A stretch of 64,000 nucleotides of DNA from Sulfuricurvum sp. (GCA_028710885.1 JAQTTG010000004.1:124001-188000); one strand, 5' to 3'. Counted from the stretch's first letter, positions 8,101 through 16,447 are shown. Translations and numbers: made by a program. The notes: a model not told the origin generated them from the letters alone.

Positions 8101-8751
8101 CTACTTGCTTTGAGAAAATGTCACTTCATCTAAGGGAATTTCTTTTTTTAGTAATGTATCATATACAGCATCGAATTGATCGAGAGTAATATTATTAAAC
8201 CAACCAACGTATGATCCATCTGCAGCTGTTTCAGCATAATAATATTTTTCCCCACGTACACTTAAATAAGAAAATGGTTTTTCTATTGCGCCATCTATTC
8301 TTACATTGATGGCAACAAATGCATGCTCTTTTGTGAAAATTAATATACTTTTATGTCCATGTTGACGTAATAATGATATTAATAAATAAGCTTTTTCATC
8401 ACAATCTCCACCATGCTGATTAATAACAGCAGAAGGGTCTCTATCAATTTGACTTTCTTTGTACGGTAGTTTCATGACATAATTAAAATCGTTATTTATT
8501 TCGCAAAAATCATTTCCATTACACCCTTGTGCAAGCATATCTGCAATAGTTTTTACTTCACCGTGTTCATAAACACTGTATTTAAAATATCGATCTTTAA
8601 CTTTAATATACCTAAGTTTGAGATGATTTACTTCGCTTAGTGATTCATTATAAGCGGTCATTTTTCGTTCATAAATCATTAAAATTACAATGACAAGAAC
8701 AACATAAAATACTATTCTAATTTTTAGTCTATTCTTAAATACCATCTTCAT
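8101..8751 (-). CDS. Membrane-anchored transglutaminase-like protein
   Basis: A 216-residue protein with one N-terminal membrane anchor (about residues 11-27) and an exported domain with a transglutaminase/cysteine-peptidase-like triad pattern: HGGDCDEKA (Cys117), KEHAFVAI (His143) and YYYAET (acidic residue 174). The Cys-in-GxCDxKA followed by His after a helix-strand pair is typical of the transglutaminase-core fold. Extra cysteines (77 and 83) could form a disulfide. The start overlaps the stop of yigZ by four bases (ATGA), so it is co-transcribed. The stop is one base from the convergent DUF3137 stop. Substrate unknown; it may be a peptidase or a structural homologue. Confidence 0.6.
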   Translation of the reverse strand: MKMVFKNRLKIRIVFYVVLVIVILMIYERKMTAYNESLSEVNHLKLRYIKVKDRYFKYSVYEHGEVKTIADMLAQGCNGNDFCEINNDFNYVMKLPYKESQIDRDPSAVINQHGGDCDEKAYLLISLLRQHGHKSILIFTKEHAFVAINVRIDGAIEKPFSYLSVRGEKYYYAETAADGSYVGWFNNITLDQFDAVYDTLLKKEIPLDEVTFSQSK

Positions 8752-9326
8752 TCTACCTTAGTGATGGTACGCCCAAGGACATTAAAAAGTTTCTCAAAAT
8801 TTTCAGTCGTTCCTTCCACTAAAAAAATTGCCCCATTTATACCAAATTCTTTTGAGATAATATAAATATTTTGCTGTACACATTCATATTCGACCATCGA
8901 TACCGTCGAATAATTGCATTCAATCGTGCAAACAAAAAGCTTTTCATACGACAATAACTCCGCGTTAGCATACGCGGCATTTGCGGCATCGGCATACGCG
9001 CGTACCAATCCGCCTGGGCCTAATTTTGTCCCGCCGAAATAACGTACCGTAATAATCGCTGCATTGATCAGTTCATGCCCTTGCAAAACGCTCAACGTTG
9101 GTTTCCCAGATGTCCCTTTGGGTTCACCGTCATCGCTCGAAGATTCAACGATTTGATCAAATTCATTGAGACTTCGCGAAGCGCTTACCAAATGTACGGC
9201 TTTTGGATGGAGATCTCTCAAACGCTCCATTTCACTCTCAAACATACCGATCGGCATCAAATGGGCTATAAACTTCGAACCCTTGATCTCAATCGTATCG
9301 CTAAAAATTGTCTCTACCGTTTTCAT
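8748..9326 (-). CDS. yigZ: YigZ/IMPACT family protein
   Basis: A 192-residue member of the IMPACT/YigZ family. The core signature runs SSDDGEPKGTSGKPTLSVL then ITVRYFGGTKLGPGGLVRAYADA. Family members have been linked to translation and ribosome-associated regulation, but the bacterial role is not settled. A GTG 24 bases further upstream is possible; the ATG at 9326 (MKTVETIF) fits the family better. A TATAAT -10 sits immediately upstream of this start, in the 44-base region shared with the divergent small membrane protein gene. Confidence 0.9.
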   Translation of the reverse strand: MKTVETIFSDTIEIKGSKFIAHLMPIGMFESEMERLRDLHPKAVHLVSASRSLNEFDQIVESSSDDGEPKGTSGKPTLSVLQGHELINAAIITVRYFGGTKLGPGGLVRAYADAANAAYANAELLSYEKLFVCTIECNYSTVSMVEYECVQQNIYIISKEFGINGAIFLVEGTTENFEKLFNVLGRTITKVE

Positions 9327-9370
9327 AACGCCATTATAGTATAATCGCACATTTTATTTTTGGAGCACAA

Positions 9371-9526
9371 ATGATCGATTTTTTGATGAGCGGATACGGT
9401 CTTGGTTCGATGGGGCTAATCGGAATCATCCTTTTTTTAATCTATCTTAAACTGATGAAATGGGTTTTTAAAGCTGCCTTTTTCGGTATTCTCATTCTCG
9501 GAGCATTTTGGTATTTTAATCGCTGA
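9371..9526 (+). CDS. Small membrane protein (51 residues) upstream of mutY
   Basis: A short gene with ATG at 9371 and TGA at 9524-9526. The preceding TTTTTGGAGCACAA gives a good ribosome binding site, and the stop overlaps the mutY ATG (ATGA), which supports real translation. The product has two hydrophobic stretches (about 11-26 and 32-46) around a short basic turn (KLMKW), and ends in YFNR. No motif is recognised. It is probably an inner-membrane protein whose translation feeds into mutY. Confidence 0.7.
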   Translation: MIDFLMSGYGLGSMGLIGIILFLIYLKLMKWVFKAAFFGILILGAFWYFNR

Positions 9527-10461
9527 TGACACCCCAAATCTCTCTCCTGTATTGGTACACCCAACATGGTCGTCACGATTTGCCGTGGCGTACCACCAAT
9601 GATCCATATCACATCTACCTCAGCGAGATCATGCTCCAACAGACACAGGTCAAAACGGTGTTGGAGCGGTTCTATTTCCCCTTTTTAGAGCGGTTCCCTA
9701 CCCTCGCCGACGTTGCCACCTCCGAGCTTGATGATGTCCTAAAAAAATGGGAAGGGTTAGGCTACTACACCCGTGCACGAAATCTCCACAATGCCGCCCG
9801 TCAATGCAATGGAGTCTTACCCGATAATGCTCACGATCTGATACAGCTGAGCGGGATCGGACGCTCAACTGCCCATGCAATCGCCGCTTTTGCCTACCGC
9901 GAAGCACTCCCCATACTGGATGCCAATGTCAAACGGATACTGCACCGATATTTCGCTCTGAGCGAACGAAACGATAAAAAGCTATGGGACTATGCCTATA
10001 AGCTCTTTGATCCCTCTCACCCTTATGAATACAATCAGGCGATGATGGATGTCGGATCATTAATCTGCCTTCCTAAAAAGCCGCTGTGTGAACAATGTCC
10101 TTTTGAGCAATGGTGCGAAGGAAAAGTTAAGCCTCTCTCCTACCCTGAAGCGAAAAAGAAAACCCTAAAACCGATTCGAAAACGCTCCATCATTGTTCAT
10201 CAACGAAATAAAAAATACGCACTCAAACAGCGCAATGAAAAGTTCTTACACCGGTTATGGGGATTTTATGAGACAGAAGCAGTGACTTATGGAGAGTACA
10301 TAGGACATATCACGCAGCACTACAGCCATTTTACCCTCGAAGCCGATGTTTATATCACTCGTGAGACGTTTGAGAATGAGCTGTTTGAGTGGTTTGACGT
10401 GGAGGAGATCGCACAGCTTTCTCTCAGCCGTGCCGATCACAAAGTGATAGAATTATTATAA
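9526..10461 (+). CDS. mutY: A/G-specific adenine glycosylase
   Basis: A 311-residue base-excision repair enzyme that removes A opposite 8-oxoG. It has the N-terminal LPWRTTNDPYHIYLSEIMLQQTQVKTV with the catalytic Glu, the helix-hairpin-helix LSGIGRSTAHAIAAFA with the following Asp (LDANVKR), and the [4Fe-4S] ligands in C-x6-C-x2-C-x5-C near residues 181-197. The C-terminal third (about 215-311) is a divergent NUDIX-like 8-oxoG recognition domain. It is translationally coupled to the small membrane protein gene upstream. Its 3' end overlaps the convergent ttcA-like gene by six bases. Confidence 0.95.
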   Translation: MTPQISLLYWYTQHGRHDLPWRTTNDPYHIYLSEIMLQQTQVKTVLERFYFPFLERFPTLADVATSELDDVLKKWEGLGYYTRARNLHNAARQCNGVLPDNAHDLIQLSGIGRSTAHAIAAFAYREALPILDANVKRILHRYFALSERNDKKLWDYAYKLFDPSHPYEYNQAMMDVGSLICLPKKPLCEQCPFEQWCEGKVKPLSYPEAKKKTLKPIRKRSIIVHQRNKKYALKQRNEKFLHRLWGFYETEAVTYGEYIGHITQHYSHFTLEADVYITRETFENELFEWFDVEEIAQLSLSRADHKVIELL

Positions 10462-11214
10462 ATTAAACCGTGTTGGATCGAAAAAAGAGTCATCACTGAT
10501 ATGACCGAATGCTGAGTTAATCGAAACAAAGAGATCGGGGTATTTTTGCTCCATCTCGAAAAGCATCGTTTTCATCGTTGCTCTTGCATGAGGCATTTTG
10601 ACATCAAAACGCATCGACGGACACGCTTCATCTCCGATGGTTGGCATAGCATTATCCAATGCACACGCAGCGAGCTGACGTTCACGTAGCTGAATAAGCG
10701 GGCGGATTACAATAAGACCGTTACCCGCTTTGTATTTGGGTGCTAAAGCTCTCATATGACCGTTGTAAATAAGATTCATAAAAAAGCTCTCTGCCGCATC
10801 ATCAAGATGATGACCTAACGCCACCTTGTTACATCCGTACTCAATTGCCGCAGAGTACAAAGCACCGCGCCGCATTCGAGAGAAAAAACTACAGAACGAA
10901 GAGTTTTGACGGATCTTGTCAGCGGCAATCTCATAGGTATTGGTCTCATAAATACGATGAGGAATTCCGTACTCCGCACAGTGTGCTATGAGTGCCGACA
11001 AATCTTCCCCCATACCATACGTCACCGTGACGGCAATGAGTTCAAATTTAAACGGTGCGCGACGTTGCTGTTCCATCATCGCATGAATCATGGTGAGCGA
11101 ATCTTTCCCGCCGCTCAAACCGACAAGGATTTTATCACCCTCTTGGATTAGACCAAATGCGCCATTGGTTTTCCCAATTTGACTCATGATTTTTTTACTG
11201 AGTTTAATCGCCAA
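10456..11214 (-). CDS. TtcA-like tRNA thiolation ATPase with one Fe-S cysteine replaced
   Basis: A 252-residue PP-loop ATPase of the TtcA type, which makes 2-thiocytidine in tRNA. PP-loop SGGKDS is at residues 34-39 and the GHHLDDAAES helix near 134-143. TtcA binds a [4Fe-4S] cluster with a CxxC plus one later Cys. Here the first motif reads CSFF (Cys108, Phe111) in place of CSLC, while the later Cys198 (EACPSM) remains. The TTG start at 11214 keeps the conserved N-terminal LSKKI helix and overlaps mtnN by 11 bases; an ATG at 11187 would cut it. Last gene of the long minus-strand block. Confidence 0.85.
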   Translation of the reverse strand: MAIKLSKKIMSQIGKTNGAFGLIQEGDKILVGLSGGKDSLTMIHAMMEQQRRAPFKFELIAVTVTYGMGEDLSALIAHCAEYGIPHRIYETNTYEIAADKIRQNSSFCSFFSRMRRGALYSAAIEYGCNKVALGHHLDDAAESFFMNLIYNGHMRALAPKYKAGNGLIVIRPLIQLRERQLAACALDNAMPTIGDEACPSMRFDVKMPHARATMKTMLFEMEQKYPDLFVSINSAFGHISDDSFFDPTRFNL

Positions 11215-11896
11215 GACGTTTTACCATCTCTAAAATAAAAGTAGCACTTACTTTTGCGGAACTTTGTAAAAATGTGTCAAAATCAATTCCCGCTTCACCG
11301 TCCGCACTGTCGCTAATTGCGCGTAGAACAAAAAATGGAATTCCGAAATTATGACATACACACGCGACACTTGCACCCTCCATCTCCAAAGCATCGGCAT
11401 GAAATGTTGTCTCAATCCATGCTTTTCGCTCAGCAGATGCGACAAATTGATCTCCGGTAGCAATGATCCCTTCGTAAAGATCAATTCCCATATCAACAGC
11501 TACTTCTGCCGCAAGAGCACGCAATTCATCATTGGTTTCAGTCATTATTACACCCTCAGGAATAAAACCATAAGGATGACCAAAAGCAACAATATCAACA
11601 TCATGCTGACACAATGCACTTGCCATAATTAAATCGCCAATTTTCAACTCTTTACTAATCCCTCCAGCCACACCACTAAACAAAAGTACTTCGGCACCAA
11701 AACGCTCACACATCACTGATGCAGTAATAGCTGAAAAAACTTTGCCTATTTTAGAATAGGCAATAACCAAATCATGTTCACCATAACTGCACTCATAAAA
11801 AATATTTCCTGCATGTTCGAATGTAGAATAAGATCCAACCTCTTCTAAAATTGGAGTAATCTCTTCACGCATTGCTCCCATAATTGCTATTTTCAT
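11204..11896 (-). CDS. mtnN: 5'-methylthioadenosine/S-adenosylhomocysteine nucleosidase
   Basis: A 230-residue nucleosidase (Pfs) that cleaves MTA, SAH and, in Campylobacterota, the futalosine-pathway intermediate 6-amino-6-deoxyfutalosine used for menaquinone. Signatures: MKIAIMGAMREEI at the N-terminus, FSGVAGGI, EGIIATGDQF, ALEMEGASVA with the active-site Glu, and RAISDSAD with the catalytic Asp. The ATG at 11896 has AAGGAT upstream; a longer reading from 11962 lacks support. It lies between the nitrilase-like and ttcA-like genes, as in the Campylobacter fabD-pfs-ttcA order that I recall. Confidence 0.95.
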   Translation of the reverse strand: MKIAIMGAMREEITPILEEVGSYSTFEHAGNIFYECSYGEHDLVIAYSKIGKVFSAITASVMCERFGAEVLLFSGVAGGISKELKIGDLIMASALCQHDVDIVAFGHPYGFIPEGVIMTETNDELRALAAEVAVDMGIDLYEGIIATGDQFVASAERKAWIETTFHADALEMEGASVACVCHNFGIPFFVLRAISDSADGEAGIDFDTFLQSSAKVSATFILEMVKRLGD

Positions 11897-11904
11897 TATT
11901 ATCC

Positions 11905-12663
11905 TTAGTTGTGTTTCGCCAAATATCGACCCAATTTTTTTAAATTGGCATCCAACTGACATGTTTGATATTTATTCTCAAATAAAGGAAATACATACTC
12001 TTTTTTTCCCATCGGAGTAACAACACGACTTCCACCCCAGAATCCTAACCCGTCCTCAAATCCGACACGATTAACGAATACCACGTAGTTATGGCTTAAA
12101 AGCGCTGTTGAAGTCAATAATGCATCCCATTGGGATTCGATACCTATTCCATCATCACTAAAATCACGTGCAGGAGAAGCAGCAAGAACATAAACGATTT
12201 CTGCATCACTGGAAGCGATTGTAGCAATACTCTCCGCATGCCATATATCTTCACATACGACCATAATAGCATTTCCATAAGGTGTTTTAAAAGAGATAAT
12301 TTCATTTCCGGCGGCAAAATAGCGCCCTTCTTCAAACATTCCATAAGTCGGAAGATGATTTTTACGATGAATATGAAGCATCTTACCTTGAGAAAAATAC
12401 AAAGCACTATTGTAAACTTTACCGTTATCCCATAACGCTGCCCCAATGACGATATCGCATTGATGGCTAGCATATGCCAGAGTATCCAGTTCTTCAATTC
12501 TCCACGCGTCTTCGAATAATTTATCTTGTAAAAGATATCCACTAAGTGCTAATTCCGGAAACACAACTACATCCGCATCAGCATTTGCTTCTATTACTTT
12601 TAAAACATCCAAAAGATTAGAACGATTCAACTTAGGAGCAAATTGAATAAGCGCTACTTTCAT
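11905..12663 (-). CDS. Carbon-nitrogen hydrolase (nitrilase superfamily)
   Basis: A 252-residue amidase-type member of the nitrilase superfamily. The Glu-Lys-Cys triad is visible: Glu37 in FPELALSGY, Lys101 in HRKNHLPTYGMFEE and Cys137 in VVCEDIW. This pattern matches the glutaminase/amidase group that includes NAD synthetase glutaminase domains and omega-amidases; there is no fused synthetase. The start overlaps the fabD stop (TAATG), so it is coupled to fabD. In the C. jejuni order that I remember, pfs follows fabD directly, so this gene is an insertion in an otherwise conserved block. The substrate cannot be read from sequence. Confidence 0.88.
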   Translation of the reverse strand: MKVALIQFAPKLNRSNLLDVLKVIEANADADVVVFPELALSGYLLQDKLFEDAWRIEELDTLAYASHQCDIVIGAALWDNGKVYNSALYFSQGKMLHIHRKNHLPTYGMFEEGRYFAAGNEIISFKTPYGNAIMVVCEDIWHAESIATIASSDAEIVYVLAASPARDFSDDGIGIESQWDALLTSTALLSHNYVVFVNRVGFEDGLGFWGGSRVVTPMGKKEYVFPLFENKYQTCQLDANLKKLGRYLAKHN

Positions 12664-13595
12664 TAGAGTACTTCACATACCTTGGCAAGCGAATCCATAT
12701 CATTGATCCCCACCGTTTCAATATCAGGAGCATTGCGTTTGTTCAGCCCTTTGAGAACCGCACCGTTGCCGAATTCAATCATCATATCGATTTTTGATGC
12801 GATGGCTTCGATCGATTGTTTGTATTTTACCGGTTGAATCAACTGAACTTTAAGTCGATCTATCGCTTCGTTTTTCGTCGCATACGGCTCAGTTGTTGCA
12901 TTGGAGATAATCGGCGCGCTGAAACTATCCGATACCATTTTCTCCATCACTTCACCCAACGGATCCATAGCACTTGAGAGGAGAGGACAGTGGCTGGCAA
13001 TTGACATATTAAGGAGTAATGCACGTTTCGCACCCGCTTCTTTAAAGACACTTTCCATTGCTTGAAGATCTTCTTTGATCCCCGCTACAACAAGCTGTCC
13101 TGCTTGATTATAGTTTGCCGGCCAGACTTGTTTTCCCTCGCTGTTGGCTTTATTGCAGATCTCTTCGACAACTCCGTCATCCAAACCTAAAATAGCCATC
13201 ATCCCCGCATTGATACTCTCACACGCTTGTCCCATCAACTTTCCGCGTTTATGAACCAATTCGACCGCATCGACATAATCGATCGCTCCACTTGCACACA
13301 ATGCACTAAATTCACCTAAAGAGTGTCCTAAAAACATTACTGCTTCTGTTGGATGTGTTTCTTGAAATAATCTATACGCAATCATGGATACCAGTAAAAT
13401 AGCCGGTTGGGTATATTCAGTTTGATCAAGTAGTTCATTTGGTTCAAATAAAAGTTTTGTAAAATCAACACCAATACGTTCACCAGCTTTTTCGAACATT
13501 TCTCGTGCCAAAGCACTGTTCTCATAAAACGATTTTCCCATACCGAGACTTTGGCTCCCCTGACCTGGAAAAATCATCGCGATTTTTTTTGACAT
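12663..13595 (-). CDS. fabD: Malonyl-CoA:ACP transacylase
   Basis: A 310-residue FabD that loads malonyl groups onto acyl carrier protein for fatty-acid elongation. It has PGQGSQSLGMG at the N-terminus, the nucleophile motif GHSLGE (Ser92) and the catalytic His in SIASHCPLL near residue 200, plus QPAILLVS. The start follows AAGGAG and overlaps the stop of the regulator gene (TAATG). Full length and typical. Confidence 0.97.
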   Translation of the reverse strand: MSKKIAMIFPGQGSQSLGMGKSFYENSALAREMFEKAGERIGVDFTKLLFEPNELLDQTEYTQPAILLVSMIAYRLFQETHPTEAVMFLGHSLGEFSALCASGAIDYVDAVELVHKRGKLMGQACESINAGMMAILGLDDGVVEEICNKANSEGKQVWPANYNQAGQLVVAGIKEDLQAMESVFKEAGAKRALLLNMSIASHCPLLSSAMDPLGEVMEKMVSDSFSAPIISNATTEPYATKNEAIDRLKVQLIQPVKYKQSIEAIASKIDMMIEFGNGAVLKGLNKRNAPDIETVGINDMDSLAKVCEVL

Positions 13596-14365
13596 TAACT
13601 CTCCTTGATTTCTAATTGGTACTCTGAGTGATCAGCAATTTTTTTACGTAACGTATTTCGATTAAGTCCCAATCGCTCAGAAAGTTGCAACTGTGATTTA
13701 AACCGCTTGATCCCAGCACGGATAAGAGGTACTTCATACAAATGAAGAAAATCTCTATAATCATTGTTACTTCCAAGTTTGTCAATAAGATAATGCTCCA
13801 TTATTCCCATCAAATCACTCTCATTGATACTATCAAAAAGATAATGCAAATAAACTTGCCGTCGGAGTGAAATGGTATTTTCACTCAAATCAGCGACAAA
13901 ACCACTTAGGTCAAAAGGTTCCGTTTTACCAAGTGTTTGACGTGCTTCTTTGACAAATGCATCAATTAAAACTACGACATCTTCACTTCTTTCACTTAAT
14001 GGTGGCAAAGCAAGTTTAATCGTAAAAATTTCATCAAGTTGATCAGGAGAATATCGGCCACCACCGGTTGCAATCACGCGTGTCCGTGTTTTTTGAATCG
14101 TTTCAATCAACCGTTTCAGATTAGCGACATTATCAAGACGGTGAATAATCACTTCACTGTTGCTTTCTATCGCATCTAACAGCTCATCGAAATGACTTGC
14201 ATCAATTATTGGCGCATGAGGAAGGATATAACGGGCAAGGGTGAGCTTCCCTGTCCCGCGTTCTCCAAATATAATAGCATTTACCCCTAAACCTTTGAGT
14301 AAATTAGCTGTTTTAAATGCTTCGATAGAAGCATTTGATGCCGTTAAAAAATTAGTGACATCCAC
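13595..14365 (-). CDS. Degenerate NtrC-type AAA protein with Fis-like HTH
   Basis: About 256 residues. The N-terminal two thirds resemble a trimmed sigma-54 activator AAA domain: Walker A GERGTGKLTL, then IIHRLDNVANLKRL and the R-finger-like LPPLSERSEDVVVLIDAF. There is no GAFTGA loop and no receiver domain, so classic sigma-54 activation is unlikely. The C-terminus (about 225-250) is a Fis-type helix-turn-helix, LSERLGLNRNTLRKKI. The start is uncertain: GTG at 14365, which overlaps the slyD stop, or ATG at 14404. It lies between slyD and fabD; in C. jejuni these are neighbours as I recall. Probably a DNA-binding regulator of unknown targets. Confidence 0.75.
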   Translation of the reverse strand: MDVTNFLTASNASIEAFKTANLLKGLGVNAIIFGERGTGKLTLARYILPHAPIIDASHFDELLDAIESNSEVIIHRLDNVANLKRLIETIQKTRTRVIATGGGRYSPDQLDEIFTIKLALPPLSERSEDVVVLIDAFVKEARQTLGKTEPFDLSGFVADLSENTISLRRQVYLHYLFDSINESDLMGIMEHYLIDKLGSNNDYRDFLHLYEVPLIRAGIKRFKSQLQLSERLGLNRNTLRKKIADHSEYQLEIKES

Positions 14366-14873
14366 AGCCGTGATTACCGCCGCTTCCACAACATCCACTA
14401 TCATCCACTTTATTTTCTGCAGCAATTCCTGTCATTGCTTCTTCAGCAGATGCATCACGAATAGTTGAAATTGTAACAGTAAACATCAAATCTTTTCCGG
14501 CAAGAGGATGATTAAAATCAATAATTACAGTATCATCTTTAACTTCTTTAACCATAACTTGTACAGTTCCGCCATCTTCACCTTGACCATAAAGTGTCAT
14601 ACCGACATTCAAATCGATACCAGCAAATTGTTCACGTGGAAGTTCTTGTTGAGCTTCTTCATTATAATCGCCGTATGCATCAGCCGCTTTTACAAGAACA
14701 TCACCTTTATCACCCATATTCATATGTGCAATTCCAGCTTCTAGACCAGGAATAATTTGTCCTTTACCAAACATAAATGTAAGAGGGTGTCCACCGATAT
14801 TACTGTCTACAACGGTTCCACCATCACGTACTTCATATTCAATGGATACGATTTGATTAGTTTCAATTGCCAT
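14352..14873 (-). CDS. slyD: FKBP-type peptidyl-prolyl isomerase, SlyD type
   Basis: A 173-residue SlyD. The FKBP core (ETNQIVSIEYEVRDG...) is interrupted by the insert-in-flap chaperone domain (about 70-130), and the C-terminus is a metal-binding Cys/His/Gly tail (GCCGSGGNHGCGCH), shorter than in E. coli. It catalyses prolyl isomerisation and can deliver nickel, for example to hydrogenases. The start at 14873 has AAGG upstream; 18 further codons upstream are open but lack a site. The end of the gene overlaps the start of the regulator gene. Confidence 0.95.
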   Translation of the reverse strand: MAIETNQIVSIEYEVRDGGTVVDSNIGGHPLTFMFGKGQIIPGLEAGIAHMNMGDKGDVLVKAADAYGDYNEEAQQELPREQFAGIDLNVGMTLYGQGEDGGTVQVMVKEVKDDTVIIDFNHPLAGKDLMFTVTISTIRDASAEEAMTGIAAENKVDDSGCCGSGGNHGCGCH

Positions 14874-14946
14874 TTGATTAGCCTTCTTTTTAGATTTTGC
14901 GATTGTAGCACATTTACCTATAGCCATGCTGAAAAGGTCGATGTAC

Positions 14947-15825
14947 CTACTTTAACTTAGACAAATATTCTGCCGCATCTTTAGCAGCATCTGTACCAGA
15001 ATATTTAGCTGTTGTTGCTTGATAAAATGCTTTTGCATTTGCTTTATCACCTGTTTTTTCCATAGCCACACCAGTATGTAAGAGCAATTGAGGCATATAA
15101 GAACCTTTCTGATCTTTAGATGCACTTTGTTTATAATAATAAATTGCTTCTTTGTATGACTGTCGATTATACTGCGTTTCACCAATCATAAAATATGATT
15201 CAGCAATCTTATATTTTTTCTGAACCAAAGTTTCATAGTAACTTTGTGCTTCAACATATTTTTTTTGACTAAAAAGTTTTTGTGCATCTTTTTCAAGTGT
15301 TGCTGTATCCAATTTTACAGGAACAACACTCGTTGATACAGGCATAGTCACTTTAAGTTGTTTGATTAACGTGGTAAACTCATCTTTTGACACATAATTA
15401 TTACTGATACCATCAACAGTGTGCGAAAGTTCTTCCAATAATCCTTGAAATTGTGCAATATTTTGAGCATTAAGAGTAACTTGCTTAGTTAATTCATTTA
15501 TGCTTTGTGATGTATTACTCTCCAAAGACAATTGTTCATTTATTTTTTGAAGTGCAATCGTGTTTTCATTGGATTTTTGACTTAACCCTTCAATTATAGC
15601 TTGTAATCCATCAATACGTTCAGTAACAGTTTCTACTTTGGCATTTTGCACATTATTTTTTTGAACTACTGTTTGAAGCTCTTTTTTTGTCTCAAGAATC
15701 AGCTTTTCTTCATGAGTAAGACCATAAGGGTTAGGGGCATTCAGATCACCTGCGCCGAAAACCGAAGGTTCCGAAGCAAAAATGATACAAGGAAGTACAA
15801 TTAATGAAGCAGCAAAAAAACGCAT
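14947..15825 (-). CDS. cpoB: Tol-Pal cell-division coordinator (YbgF/CpoB-like)
   Basis: A 292-residue periplasmic protein. It has a signal peptide (residues 1-17, cut near FASEPS), a long Gln/Asn/Leu coiled coil (about 35-140) that would trimerise, and C-terminal TPR repeats (about 175-290) with QSYYETLVQKKYKIAESYFMIGETQYNRQ. CpoB links Tol-Pal constriction with peptidoglycan synthesis. The start is immediately after the pal stop, and the order tolQ-tolR-tolA-tolB-pal-cpoB is complete. Confidence 0.9.
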   Translation of the reverse strand: MRFFAASLIVLPCIIFASEPSVFGAGDLNAPNPYGLTHEEKLILETKKELQTVVQKNNVQNAKVETVTERIDGLQAIIEGLSQKSNENTIALQKINEQLSLESNTSQSINELTKQVTLNAQNIAQFQGLLEELSHTVDGISNNYVSKDEFTTLIKQLKVTMPVSTSVVPVKLDTATLEKDAQKLFSQKKYVEAQSYYETLVQKKYKIAESYFMIGETQYNRQSYKEAIYYYKQSASKDQKGSYMPQLLLHTGVAMEKTGDKANAKAFYQATTAKYSGTDAAKDAAEYLSKLK

Positions 15826-16395
15826 TTATGGAAGTTTAAAGTCTACGCGACGATTTTTTGCCCAGCACTCTTGGGTTTTTTCTGTACATACAGGATTACC
15901 TTCTCCCAAACTGACCATTGTAATCGAATCAGGAGTCATACCGGAATTTACCAAACTTTCTTTGACTGCGTTAGCACGTTTAAGTCCAAGAGCATAGTTA
16001 TATTCATCACTTCCAAATTCATCACAGTTACCTTCAAGTTTAACTGTTTTTCCTTTGACCAACAGAGCATCTTTTGTCATTGACTCTTGCATATCTTCAC
16101 GAATGTCAAATTTGTCATAATTAAACAAAATACTTACCAATTGAGCATCAGAACCGTTTGCATTTGAACCATTAGATACATCATTTGCATTTGCATTAGC
16201 ATTTGCAGTAGTTACTGGAGCAATAATTGCATTATTATCAGTCGCACTGCTATTTACATTTGCATTATTTGTATTTGTATTTGTCCCAACAGAACTTCCG
16301 TTTGTTGTTGCATCAATTGCTGGTTCTTTAGAACTACATCCACTCAAAACCAACATCGCCACTGTCGCACTTAAAAAAGCAACATTTTTCATCAT
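15826..16395 (-). CDS. pal: Peptidoglycan-associated lipoprotein
   Basis: A 189-residue outer-membrane lipoprotein. The lipobox LVLSGC places the lipidated Cys at residue 20. An Asn/Thr/Ala-rich tether (about 25-80, with NANANAN runs) leads to the OmpA-like domain (about 85-189) with ILFNYDKFDIRED, EGNCDEFGSDEYNYALGLKRA and NRRVDFKL, which binds diaminopimelate peptidoglycan. Two Cys residues in NPVCTEKTQECWAK may form a disulfide. Two adjacent ATGs at 16395 and 16392 are possible starts. It is the anchor of the Tol-Pal system. Confidence 0.95.
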   Translation of the reverse strand: MMKNVAFLSATVAMLVLSGCSSKEPAIDATTNGSSVGTNTNTNNANVNSSATDNNAIIAPVTTANANANANDVSNGSNANGSDAQLVSILFNYDKFDIREDMQESMTKDALLVKGKTVKLEGNCDEFGSDEYNYALGLKRANAVKESLVNSGMTPDSITMVSLGEGNPVCTEKTQECWAKNRRVDFKLP

Positions 16396-16447
16396 GCTAT
16401 CACCTTATGATTAAATATACTGCTATGATACCTAAATATTATTAACA

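Noticed and set aside
11897-11962. Longer N-terminus for mtnN
   Set aside because: It would overlap the upstream gene and gives a sequence unlike the family; MKIAIMGAMREE at 11896 is the normal start with its own ribosome binding site.
14630-14645. CACGTG-centred parS-like sequence in slyD
   Set aside because: Only about 11 of 16 positions match; weaker than the site at 7760 and expected by chance.
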